Shown here one piece after another: positions 33,980-44,876 of a stretch of DNA of 64,000 nt. This DNA is from Ichthyophis bannanicus. Lineage: Eukaryota; Chordata; Amphibia; Gymnophiona; Ichthyophiidae. How positions within the stretch are numbered: position 1 is the stretch's first letter; every line of letters starts with the position of its first letter. The stretch is from the NCBI GenBank assembly GCA_033557465.1, contig CM066035.1, positions 895,993,309 through 896,057,308 of the forward strand, read 5' to 3'. The notes under the pieces were generated by a model. It saw only the letters and a program-made list of their open reading frames with translations, was not told the DNA's origin and did not search any database. The position numbers and the translations under genes are program-made.

Positions 33980-34231
33980 GGATTTGCAGTTGTACATAGT
34001 TCATTTTTGCATTTTTTTTGTGCTGTCTTTTAGCTATGTCATCTGACTGAGCAAGATGGCACCTTTAGGCGGGAAGGGGATCGCACATGTGTGCAGTATT
34101 CCCAAAGGCTTTCATAGAAAGCTGGGGAAATGCTCCACAAGGGGCTCCATCGACGTCGATGTCACCCATATGTGAGGACTGATTCCTGCTGCTCCTGGAG
34201 AACACCTGTTACAGGTGAGTAACTACTCTTT
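33980..34231 (+). repeat. Right inverted terminal repeat of DIRS D
   Basis: It contains AGCAAGATGGCACC (YY1-like, minus strand) and the perfect palindrome CATCGACGTCGATG. It ends GGTGAGTAACTACTCTTT at 34231. Confidence 0.85.
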
Positions 34232-35310
34232 CAGAAAGCCTTTAACAAGGTCCCTCATCAGAGACTTTTGGCAAAACTAAAAAGTCATGGGATATTTATT
34301 TATTTATTTATTTCTCTTATATTTATTTATTTTATTTATTTATTTATTTATTTCTCTTATATACCGCGCTATTTGACATCAGTGCGGTTTACATGGAACA
34401 TTATATTGAACATTACATTGAACAGGGTATTATAACTTGGAGATAACTATTTTACAGGGAACAGGAGGTGGATCAGGAACTGGTTAAAAGATAGAAATCA
34501 GAGGGTAAGGCTAAATGGCCAATTTCCCCAGTGGAAAAAGGTGAATAGAGAAGTACCCCAAGGATCTTTGCTGGGTCTGCTGCTTTTTGACATATTCATA
34601 AATGACTTGGAAAAGGGAATAACGAGTGAGGTTATCAAATTTGCAGATGACACAAAACTATTTAAAGTTGTTAAAACCCAAGAGGATTGTGGAAAATTGC
34701 AAGAGGAACTAGATAAATTGGAAGACTGAGCATCCAAATGGCAGATGAAATTTAATGTGGACAAGTTCAAACTTATGCACCTAGGAAAGAACAACCCAAA
34801 CTATGGTTATATGATGCAAGGTTCCACATTGGGAACCACCACCCAGGAAAAAGATTTAGGCGTCATCGTGGATAACGTTAAAACCTTCCGCCCAGTGTAA
34901 GAGAGCAAATAGAATGCTAGGTATCATAAGGAAAGGAATGGAAAATAAAACAAAGGATATTATAATGCCTCCTTGTCGTTCCATGATGCGACCGCACCTT
35001 GAACATTGCAAGAGTTCTGGTCGCCGTATCTTAAAAAGGATATAGCGTTATTAGAAAAGGTACAGAGAAGAGCCACCAAAATGGTAAAGGGGATAGAAAG
35101 CTACTCCTATGAAGAGAGGCTAAAAAGGTTAGGACTCTTCAACCTGGAAAAGACGGCTGAGGGGAGATATGATAGAGGTCTATAAATTACTGAATGGAGT
35201 GGAACAGGTAAACGTAGATCGATTGTTTACGTCATCAGAATATAAAAAGACTAGGGGGCATGCAATGAAGCTACAGGGTCACCTATTTAAAACTAATAAG
35301 AGAAAATATT
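34232..35310 (+). pseudogene. CR1 reverse transcriptase, main part
   Basis: It resumes with RKAFNKVPHQRLLAKLKSHG. After a SINE tail it gives VPQGSLLGLLLFDIFINDLE (34552-34611) and the active site FADDTKLFK (about 34641-34667). The C-terminal block is [18 protein letters not shown] (about 35172-35225). Several frameshifts are present. It is the partner of the pieces at 28209 and 59209. Confidence 0.85.
34283..34462 (-). mobile_element. Truncated SINE/LINE tail in CR1, minus strand
   Basis: The minus strand reads TCCATGTAAACCGCACTGATG, GCGCGGTATATAAGAG and an AAATAAATA tail that is partly duplicated. The tRNA-like head is missing. CR1 sequence flanks it on both sides (AGTCATGGGATA before, GGAGGTGGATCAGG after). 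Confidence 0.75.
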
Positions 35311-35480
35311 ATCTCCAGGAACAAGCAGGAATGAGTCTTCACATATGGGTACGTCGGTACCGACGGAGTCTGCGCGGGAACGCTTCCCAGCGTCCAATCA
35401 AAGAGCTTTTGGAAGCATCCCACCACGCCTGCGTGCTGCCTTCCTGCCTTTCCTAACTGCCTCTCCTCAGTTTTTGTTTT
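35311..35480 (+). repeat. Left inverted terminal repeat of DIRS E1
   Basis: It starts ATCTCCAGGAACAAGCAGG, contains the 14-bp palindrome CGTCGGTACCGACG (35352-35365) and pairs with 59030-59180. Confidence 0.8.
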
Positions 35481-36256
35481 TCTGCGGAGCCGGCAGGACG
35501 TCCTCCTGTCACCACAGAAAATTCTTGTTTTTATTTTTTAGTTTTCTTGTGGTCGCGGCTGTCTTCCCGACGCCACTGGTACCGCCGGTGTTTCTTTTCT
35601 TTTCTTGAAATATTTTTTTTTTCCACAGGATATATTTTTTCCTCTTATTATCCCACAGTCCCTTAGGCCTTTTAGGCCTCTTCTTTTTCCTTCATGGAAC
35701 CGCCAGGCACTTTCTCTAAGAAATGTTCACTCTGTGGCGGTACAACTTTATTTTTATGTTTGAATATTTTTTATTGATACTGCAAATAAACAACAGGACA
35801 GGGCAAAAGACATAGCAGAGTGACATCACAAAAACGCTAGTACAAACCAACAACCTCCATAGACACAGTCCATATCATATTCAGAAGCATAAATACAGAG
35901 GCAAATTATAGAAGAAGCGGAGCGGCATTGCCCACCTCCCAACTCCGGGCACCCACCGCGGACTGAGCCCCGCCTTTCAAGAAACAAATATTTTTATTTT
36001 AAGAAGGTTTCCCCCCCGGCGGTTCCCAACCCCCCCCCCGCCCTGCTCCCCCCCCCCCTGCTCCCCCCCCCATACCCACTGCAGCAATCTACATATCCCT
36101 CCTCCGAGGAGGAGGAGGAGTAAGAGGAAGATAAAAACAAAAAAAACCCAAAAGCATAACAAGAAGAGAGGAGAGGGAGAAAAGGAAGGGAAAAATAAAA
36201 AGAAGAAAAAGAAAGGGGAAAGGAGATGTTGGAAGAAGCCAACCCCCAAGGGGCCA

Positions 36257-39200
36257 CTAACCATCACTCAATATCCGTGTGCGAGTACCACTAGGTAGGA
36301 ATTGTAGGTGTGGACCCCACCCCTCCAGAATCTTTGCCATCTCCGGGGATAACCACTCGCACGACGCTTCTCCATCAACAGCACCGCATGCAGGCTCCCC
36401 CTCCAAAGCCCGTAGGCGGGTCCCCGGGCATCCAATCCATCTCTGCAAAATAGACCCACGAGCAATCACCAACACCAATCGCAGCCACTGCCACACCACC
36501 ACCTCCCACCTCCCTGGGATCATCCCAAATGTCCAGCACCAAGTTTTGTGCCGTGAAGGGCAGACACGAGGGTACGCAACCCCCCCAGATAGTTTTGAAC
36601 CCCTCCCCCAGAAGATCTGAACCCGCACACAAAGCCAGAACATATGCCCGAGTGTAGCTCTGCCCTCCCCACACAAGGGCAACAGTGAGAGGTACTGACG
36701 CCGGCCCTCCAGGCCCGCAATGGCGCAAAGTATAAGCGTCGCAGCAACTTGTAGTGCATGTCTCTATGCAGCACCAACACACTCAACTTCGGGGTGCTAG
36801 CCAAACTACGCAGAAGCCCCTCCCCTGCTACCACTACCCCCAATTCCCGGGCCCAAGCCCCAGCAAGATCCTCCAATGAAGGCGGCGGCGCCAGCTCCCA
36901 CAACATTTTGTGCAACCAAGCCACCCCCATACCCAAATCACCCCCCATCAATCCTTCCTCAATCCCAGTGCTAACGGCCCCTCTCAGTGTACCAGAAGGT
37001 ATACTACGGACGTAGCTGCGAATCTGAGCATAGGGGAACATATCTCGACCACCCAAAGAGTAACATTGACTTAAAAGAACAAAAGGTTCCAAATGGCCCT
37101 CATCGGTAAGCAGATGTTCCAAGTTGACTATACCAAGCTGCTGCCATCGAACAAAGCTACCCCCAAATGTGCCAGGGAGAAAATCCCCGTTCCCTAGTAA
37201 CGGGAGATAGGGAGAATGATTGACCTGGAGGCCCTTAGCTTTACAGAAGAACCGCCAGGCCATACGAATGGGCTCCACCAGCAAGCAGCGGGTATCGGGT
37301 CCCAGCCTTTTAAGCACTTTTACATGCAGCAAATACCGCGGATTCCAGGGCCGCACCACCTCCCGAAGCATTTCAGTCGGAGTGTACACCCCTAGCTCCC
37401 ATATCCAATCCCGCACATGTCGCAAGAGACAGGCAACATTGTATTGCCGAGGATCAGGGAATGCCATACCCCCTCTATCCCACGGCTGCCGCAGAACTGC
37501 CAGAGAGATCCGAGGCCTCTTCCCCTTCCAAAGCAATTGATTAATCACTCGGTCCATTTTTGGAATGTCAGAGCGTTTGAGCCACAACGGGAGAGTCTGG
37601 AGCCGTACCAACATTTTGGGGAACAAGGCCATCTTAATAGTGCAATACGACCCCCCAGGGACAAGGGCAGATCCCGCCATTTATCCACACTAAGAGTTAA
37701 CTCTGTCAATATCTTTTTAACATTCAACTGATAGAGATCATCCAACTTGGCAGGCAGGTGAATACCCAAGTACTTGAACTTCCCCTCCGCCCATTTCAAA
37801 GGGAAGTCACCCGCCCACCCAGAGGACGCCGCCTCCCCTATCAACATGGCCTCAGATTTGTCCAGGTTGAGGCGAAAACCCGAGGGCACCCCATTACGTT
37901 TCAATCTGTTCTAATAGACCGAGGCAGGCCGGTCTGAGGGTCTACAATATGCAGAAGCAAATCATCGGCAAAGGCCGCCACCCGAAACTCAGTCTTTCCC
38001 ACTGCTACCCCCTGGAAACCGTACACTAGACCTGATTTGTATCAATAACTCTCCAGTGGTTAAAACAAATAACAGGGGGGAACAAAGGACACCCCTGTCG
38101 AGTCCCTTTCCCAATGTGGAATTCAGGCGACATAGTGCCATGTAACCAAAATGGCACCGCGGGGGTCGCATACAATAGCCTTACCACATCCACGAAAAAA
38201 CCTGAGAAACCCATGGCGCCCAGCACCTGATACAGAAACCCCCAGTTGACCCTATCAAACGCTTTCTCCGCGTCGAAACTAATTAAATCGAGCCCGACGA
38301 GCTGTCCGCCCCTGCACACATGGACTCAACACACGGTGGAGACTGTATGCCGCATGCCGCCCCCCTCACGAAGCCTACCTGATCCTATGAACCAATGCAG
38401 GCAGAAACTCCGCCAGCCGGTCGGCCATTATTTTGGCCAGAATTTTAATATCGACATTCAGTAGTGAAATGGGCTGATAGGAACTGGGTAGTAACGGGTC
38501 CCTCCCCGGTTTCGGCAAAATAGTGACCAGGGCTTTATTGGTCTCATAAGGAAAGCAACCGCGTTGCACCAGGTCATCAAAATATTCCACCAGGGGGATC
38601 CCCACTTTGTCTCCCAAGATCTTGTAAAACTCACTCCTGAGCCCATCCAATCCCGGAGCCCGGCCTCGCTTCAGAGCTTTGATGCCCAGCATGACCTCGC
38701 GCGGGGAAATGGGCTGATTCAAAACCTGTAGGTTCTCCGCAGTTAAGGTAGGCAACGAACATCCCTCCAGGAATGCCCGACCCTCCGCCTCTTTCCCTTC
38801 TTCCCCTCCATACAACTGCTGGAAATAGTCAATAAAAATCCCAGCAATCTCCCCCTCATCCCTCCGCAAAGTCCCATCCGGGTGTCGAATGACCCCTATA
38901 TGTCTAGGGCCCCCCTCCGGCCTAATCAGAGAGGACAACAATCTGCCCGCCCGATTCCCATGTTGGTAAAGTTTGAAACCGATAATACATCAGCGACTTT
39001 CTGGCTCGCTGGTGCAGCAGCGCCTCCAACTCCGTTTGCAGCTCCCGCATACGGGTCCTATCCCCAGCGTTCCCAGTCATCACCAACCTCCGGCGCACCT
39101 TTCCAAGTTCACGCTCCAGCGTAACAATGCGCTGGTTCACCCGTTTTCGCTTTGCACTCAAGTAGCTAATAATCTCTCCCCGGAGCACAGCCTTTCCAGC

Positions 39201-40061
39201 CTCCCAAAATAAAGTTGGATTGATATCCGGGCCCGCATTCAGATCTTTATAGACCTCCCATCTGTCGCGCAAGTAGCCCTCAAACTGAGCATCCCCACAC
39301 AGCTCCAAGGGATAGCGCCACAACCTGGTACGGTGGGGAGTCCTCCTCCGCAGCTCCAAAATGACCATGGCATGGTCCGAGATTACGGCTGGCCCTACAT
39401 CCGCCTTGAAAACCTGCCCAAACAGGGAGTCAGAGATCAGAAAGTAATCTATTCTAGACCAGGTGCCATGACTTCTGGACATGTGAGTGTACTCTCGGTC
39501 CCCCGGGTGCATAACCCTCCAAACATCCATCAAGTCATGCGCCTCGCATAACCCCAGGATTCTCCGCGCACTTCGCAAATCCCTGCTGCCCGACCTCCCC
39601 GACCTATCCAAATTGTCATCCAATACGGCATTGAAGTCTCCCCCCATGATAACTTGATAGCCACCAGTATCGGCGAGCAAATGGGTCAGCCGTTGATAAA
39701 ACTGGGCTTCATATACGTTAGGCGCATAGACATTACACAGCACCACTTTAATACCTTCTAAGGCCCCCCAAAGCACAACAAACCTACCCTCCGAGTCTGT
39801 TTCCACTCTATCTTCCACCCATCCCACAGATTTAGAAATCAATGTTGCCACTCCTCGTTTTTTCCCCACAGCCTGGGCTCCGTAGACTTTGGCAATGTGT
39901 CCCTTACCAAGCTTATTATGTTCCTTCTCCGTTAGATGGGTTTCCTGTAAGAGGATGACCCCTATGCACTTACGCTTTAATTGTTGCATTACCTTGTACC
40001 GTTTAACTGGGGATCCCAGACCACAGACATTCCAAGATGCAATTTTAGTAGTGCTACCCAT
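36257..40061 (-). pseudogene. L1/Tx1-like ORF2: endonuclease and reverse transcriptase, frameshifted
   Basis: The start at 40061 opens an APE-type endonuclease: KIASWNVCGLGSPVKR, LLQETHL, MGGDFNAVLD and a catalytic end around ISDHAMV (38922-40061). RT follows in broken frames: GRAPGLDGLRSEFYK and LPKPGRDP (38375-38941), FDAEKAFDRVNW and GTRQGCPL (38026-38319), and KFKYLGIHL (37545-37904). The long C-terminal segment with INQLLWKGKRPRI and GGMAFPDPRQYN follows (36520-37680). A C/H-rich end with ATLGHMFWLC ends near 36257. I do not see the YxDD box clearly; it should lie near 37920-38020, where the frame is lost. Total length, about 3.8 kb, fits a whole ORF2. Confidence 0.85.
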
Positions 40062-40521
40062 TATTCTTCACGGTCCTGCCCGCCAAACAGTGAAATTCCC
40101 GTGCAAAAGGTTGGCGAAGCCCCCCCCCCCAGCCCAGGGGCCCCGCCCTCTCCAACCAAAGCCGCCTGCCCAAGTCCCAGACACATTCACTCACCACAGA
40201 CAGCCGCTCCACCAAAGCACGCAAACCCATCTTCCTCACATAGATGACAAACCACAGCTGCAGCCCATCCCCATCCCCCCCTCCCCCCCACACCACACCC
40301 CCCCCCATCAAGCATCAACCCCTCCTCCCCTCTAACAGCTCTCACCTCCCAGCCCTTAAAAGGAGGCCCCTCCATGACATCCGGCACCTGCAGAGCCAAC
40401 CCCCCCCCCCACACCCCCCGGGCCATCAAGCAGTACCCCTCCACCCCATAACTGTCCATAAGTTACCTTCCCGCCTTTCCTCCCCACCCCAACCGGTGGG
40501 CATCAATGGCAAACCTCCGGG

Positions 40522-40868
40522 CACTGTTCCCTCTAAGCTGTGCGCGTGTGCGCGCGCACACACCTCACCGAGCGAGCGCACATACTTTACAACAGAGCGC
40601 ACAAAAATTACGGTTCTGATTCTGATGGAAAACACAGATGTCTTACAATTTAAAAGTTGTTATGTATTTACGGTTTTCACAAGTTCTACAATGTTTTCTA
40701 GTGTAATCAATGTGGTGTACATACTGTATTCTGATGTGTAGTCAAATTTTAAAGTATATAACTCTGAGTGTCGTTATGTGGCGCACAAAAATTTAACCTT
40801 CCTTCAAAAGCTGCACACAGCTGATATTTTATGCGCACACAGCCTACAGAAAATTAGAGGGAACATTG
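40522..40868. mobile_element. hAT-type MITE inside the L1-like LINE
   Basis: A 347-bp element with inverted ends CACTGTTCCCTCTAA and TTAGAGGGAACATTG. It is flanked by a perfect 8-bp duplication, CCTCCGGG (40514-40521 and 40869-40876). Subterminal GCGCGTGTGCGCGCGCACA and GCGCACACAGCC also pair loosely. It is non-coding. Confidence 0.92.
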
Positions 40869-41035
40869 CCTCCGGGCACCTGTGGTTGAAGCCCCCCGGC
40901 CCCCCCCCCCCCCAGTTACAATCCTTCCCAATGGCTCTCATGGAGCGCCCATACCGTCCCTCTTTAAACTGCCAGCCCTCCACCGGGGACACCCCTTCCC
41001 TGATACAGCCAAGTATTCTTAGCACACCTAGTACT

Positions 41036-41160
41036 GAGACATTTGAAACATTTGGAACATTTGAGACGTTTGAAACATTTGGAACATTTGAAACATTTGA
41101 GACATTGAGAACATTTGAAACATTTGAGACATTTGAGACAATTGAAACATTTGTGAACCA
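41036..41160. repeat. Degenerate 9-bp tandem repeat
   Basis: About 13 units of roughly GAAACATTT or GAGACATTT follow each other, with single-base variants. It lies in the spacer between ORF1 and ORF2 of the L1-like LINE. C-rich tracts lie nearby (40250-40330, 40400-40420, 40898-40912, 41226-41241). Confidence 0.85.
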
Positions 41161-41649
41161 TATCGTACACAAAGACCCAGCAGAGGGCAATCAAAGGGGT
41201 ACTTACTGACCCTTTCCGGAGGGATCCCCCCCCCCCCCCCCGTTGTTACCAACCCGCTAAGCATGCCACCGGGCTGAGAATAAAAAGGAATCCCCCCGCT
41301 CCCCCACCCCCAATAACAACCACTCTCAATTCCTATCATTGAGAGCCGGCAAATCCCCATCTAACGGGTGCAAACCCTTAGTCATAAACTTCCTTCAGTA
41401 GCTGTATCAAAAGCTTACACACACTGAATACAAAAGGACGTACAGGCAATAACTTTGCAACTGTTGCAGGGGCCCTACACGTGGCAGTCCAATGGGCTGC
41501 GTTAAGCCGAGCAGGCAGAGACATCCAGCTCTATCCCGTCTCCAGGCCACGATCCATCCCTATATTGGGGCTCCGGCTAAATCTGGCCACCAAGCCCAGA
41601 GTCCTCACCTTACAGCAACCAGTCCAGTGTTAACATGGCGAAAGTCACC

Positions 41650-42529
41650 CGCGTTGATCACAAAACGCCATAGCCTCCTCCGGCGACGCAAATAGGGGCT
41701 GACGGCCCTCACAGTCCACTCGCAAACGCGCCGGGTAGGCCAGCGTAAATCACAGACCTTTTTCCACCAGACGGCTGCACACGTCCTTATAAGCTCTCCG
41801 ACGCTGAGAAACACCGGCGGAATAGTCCTGGAAAATGAGGACTCTGCAGCTGGTTTCCTCCGCTGCGCCTCTGCTGGCGCGCTGCTCGCAGAATTCCCTC
41901 CTTTTGGGCTGCATTTAGGAAACGGGCAATGACCGCCCGGGGTCGATTGTCGCCAGCCCGGAGGGGTCCTAACAGGTGTGCTCTCTCCAAAATAATTGGA
42001 CCCAGCCCTTCCTCCAGCGGTAAGTTGTCTGGTATCCACTGCTCTAAGTAGCTTCGCAGGTCCTTCTCCAACACTGATTCGGCGATACCGATGAAACGCA
42101 AATTATTTCTCCGGCTCCGGTTTTCGAGGTCTTCGAGCTTGTCTGTTTCAACAAGGCCTCTTCCAACTTCTGAATCCGGGCCTCGGCCCGGGATTGCACA
42201 TCCTCCAGGGAGCTAATTCACTGCTCTGCTCTGTCGACGCGGCCATTAAACTCGGTAACCGCTTGCACCACCGCAGCCATCTGTGTGGCCAGGCCCCCCA
42301 GGCGGTCCTCCAGGGCGAGAACCACTGCCTTGGACACGTCCTCCACCATTGTGCCCGAGGTAGCATGTTCACCTTCCGCCATCTTAACTTCTGTTCCGCG
42401 GGGCTTTTCGCGCTTGGAGGATTTCGCCGCCATAGACTTCCCGGGCGAGCCTGCACCAGCCGCGACTCTCCCTGCCGGCAGTAAAAAGGCTCCCAAACGA
42501 GACCGGATAAAATCAGGCTGAACCAGCAA
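41650..42529 (-). pseudogene. L1/Tx1-like ORF1 (RNA-binding protein), frameshifted
   Basis: The N-terminal part is basic (AAKSSKREKPRG) followed by a heptad-like stretch with LEDRLGGLATQMAAVVQAV that could form a coiled coil. After a stop near 42218 the RNA-recognition part is in another frame: MRFIGIAES, PIILERAHLLG and AVIARFLNAAQKEGILRAAR (41787-42101). This order of coiled coil, RRM and C-terminal domain is that of L1 ORF1 proteins, which bind the LINE RNA as trimers. Confidence 0.75.
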
Positions 42530-44876
42530 ATTATGAAGGCAGGGGGGAGGGTGGGCTACGGAGCCAAGAAAGACACGTCTTCCCTAGCCCACCATGTCAC
42601 CGGAAGTCCACAACTTTATTTTTAGACCCTCAAAGTCGGTGTCTAACCTGCTTGGGTCCTGACAACAGTTTGTTGAGAAGAGGTTTTCAACGACGAGATT
42701 CCCTCAATACACGGTTGCCCTCCAACTTCGGGACACCGTCCCCTTCTTCCACACAAGATCAGGTAACCCACAAACAGTCTGTTAAGACTAGCCAGTCCTT
42801 GAGTGGTAGGTCTCATGCACAGCATGAAGACGGCTCCGCCCTTGCCCTCGAGGGCCCACTGGCTTCAAAACCCCGGCGGTAGTCTTCGGTCTCCAAAGCA
42901 AATAAGGGGTTTCAGGTTGTTCCTGGGGTTCACCCCTCACAGAACATACCTCAGCCGTGTCCAGTGGTGGCATCCGCTTCGAGCGGTACCGGTACCCCGG
43001 CATCGGCACTGGTGTTCGATGAAACACTCCTCACCAGGGATCGTCATCTGGCGTCCTCGGTACCTTCGGGACCGCTGGATACACCCCAGACTGACTTTCC
43101 ATTATCGGTACCAGCACCGATACTACCACTGCCATCGGTACCCTCCAGAAGTGCATCGATAAACTCGCTTCCTTCGATGCCGAGTCTGGAATCGATCTCC
43201 AGTCTGGAGGACTGGGTACCGACTCGTCTTGGTACCGGCTCTCGGCGGTACCGAAGGCTCGGTTCCGATGATTCGGATTCACAACTCTCGGTTCCTTTGA
43301 GGCCGATTGAGTTGCCACTGGTTGACCTTCCTTCACCGGTGTCAGACATGGTACCGAAATCGGTACCGACAACCTCATTACCTTTGCGGTCGGTGCCTTC
43401 CATGCTTCGCTTATCAGGCTCTCTGCCCTCGATGCCGAGTTTGGAATCGATCTCTAGTCTAGAAGACTTGGTACCAATAGCTTTTGGTACCGACATCGAT
43501 CGATACTGGTGCTTCGGTACCGAGGATACTGGCCGGATGGGTTCGGTCAGCTCGGTACCGATTGAACTGTCACCGATGACTACTCCGATGTCTTTGTCGG
43601 GCTCGACTGTGACATCGGTACTGGTATTGACATCGGTACCGGTATCCACAGTAGCATCGTGGCCAAGTCCTACCATGCTTTTTTCAACAGGATCGCTCCA
43701 TTCTATACCAAGCTTGGAGTCGATACCTGGCATGGACAATGTGGTAAGGACGGTTGCTGCTCATGATACCCAGTACCAGCAACCATCTCTTAAGCATTCC
43801 ACACTGCACTGTGCAGGATCTTCTATTCCTATATATTTGGATACCTCTGTGGATGCTCAGGCTAGTTCTGTAAATCTAACCTGTCCAAGAGAGATTCCTA
43901 TTCGGGATCCCTCTTTTCAGAGTTTCCTCTGGGATATAGCAAGATCTCTTGCCATTCCTATCCCAGGACGTGATCCTGCACAAGACTCTCTTTCTACCAA
44001 AGCAAAGGGGAACATAATGCTTCCTTTGCATCATTCCTTGCAGAATCTCCTTCTAGGAATGTGGGAAACACCTTTAAGGGTACCCCCACCTCCCAGGGCA
44101 ACTGATCTGTTATATCAGGTGCCCCCCTCTCCAGGGTTTCAAAAGACTCAACTCCCTCATCATTCCCTAATAGTGGAATCAGCAATGAGGTGGGTAAAGA
44201 GTAAGAAAAAGCACTCTTCCTATCCGCCAGGTCGTGAGTCTAAAACACTAGATGACTTTGGACGTCAAACCTTCCAGACATCTATGCTTTCTGCAAGAAT
44301 TCTCTCATGTATATTTTATGAGTCTTTCTCTTGAGGAGGTCACAAAGCAATTACATCTTTTGTCTCCTTTTCTTTCAGATTACAGGAGTACAGACTATTC
44401 CTCACTGCTTAAGCATATCCAGAATATCTCTTAGTTTCTTTCTTGTGCTTCCCTAGACTCTTGAGTCTGTTAGCAGGACTTCTGCTATAGCTATAGGGGC
44501 ACGACGTAGAGCCTGGCTCCAAGCTTCAGACTTGGACAAATGGGCACAACAAAGGCTGGGACATACTCCTTGCACTGGAGAAAATCTTTTCAACAAGGAG
44601 TCTCTACGTCAGGTTACTCAGTTGTCCACTGATTTACCTGTTCTTAGGGGTTCTACCCCTTCCTCTGTCCCAGTACGTAGGAAATGTCCTACCAAACTTT
44701 CTTCCCACAGGAGAAGAAGGTTTTATTCATCACTTGCCCATCATACAGATGTTCCCCAACAGGGAAAGCATCGTCCTGGTCTAAAGAATCCAACCTCTCA
44801 CCAGGCTCAGCAAACCCAGCACACCTGCAGGGTTTCTGATCATTCATCATCAGATGCTTGTGACCCTTGGAGTTAG

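Larger units (their letters stand above)
28458..34231 (+). mobile_element. DIRS retrotransposon D (young, complete structure)
   Basis: A 5.77-kb sister of C with the same ends, ICR (33861-33960) and gene order. It lies in the CR1 reading frame: GGACTTT precedes it and the CR1 resumes with CAGAAAGCC after CTCTTT, so TTT is shared by both junctions and no longer duplication exists. Its gag start and RNase H are frameshifted, while the recombinase catalytic part is open. Confidence 0.9.
35757..42609 (-). mobile_element. L1/Tx1-like LINE, about full length, minus strand
   Basis: A 6.85-kb element flanked by a perfect 15-bp target-site duplication, ACAACTTTATTTTTA (35742-35756 and 42610-42624). 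Read on the minus strand it has a 5' region near 42600, ORF1 (about 42529-41650), a long spacer with C/T-rich tracts and a hAT MITE, ORF2 with endonuclease then RT (40061 to about 36257), and a 3' end at 35757 with AATAAAAAATATTCAAACAT. It interrupts the gag of DIRS E1. ORFs carry several frameshifts. Confidence 0.9.
35694..44876 (+). pseudogene. DIRS E1 gag, split by the L1-like LINE
   Basis: The start at 35694 gives MEPPGTFSKKCSLCGGTT before the LINE interrupts at 35757. It resumes at 42610/42625 with LTCLGPDN. A Ser/Pro/Val-rich middle with repeated SVP, GTG and SLESISSLEDW units is open from 42964 to 44334. The conserved domain has FQKTQLPHHSLIVESAMR (about 44136-44190). A frame change near 44250-44330 and a stop at about 44432 precede the last part (44532-44876, GENLFNKESLRQVTQ). 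No RT follows. It is broken by the LINE and by several frameshifts. Confidence 0.8.

Noticed and set aside
36120..36270. Lys/Ser-rich open frames near the 3' end of the L1-like LINE
   Set aside because: They are translations of purine-rich 3' UTR sequence beyond the ORF2 stop.
41036..41160. Regular short repeats resembling a CRISPR array
   Set aside because: Units are about 9 bp with no spacers, in a vertebrate LINE; it is a simple tandem repeat.
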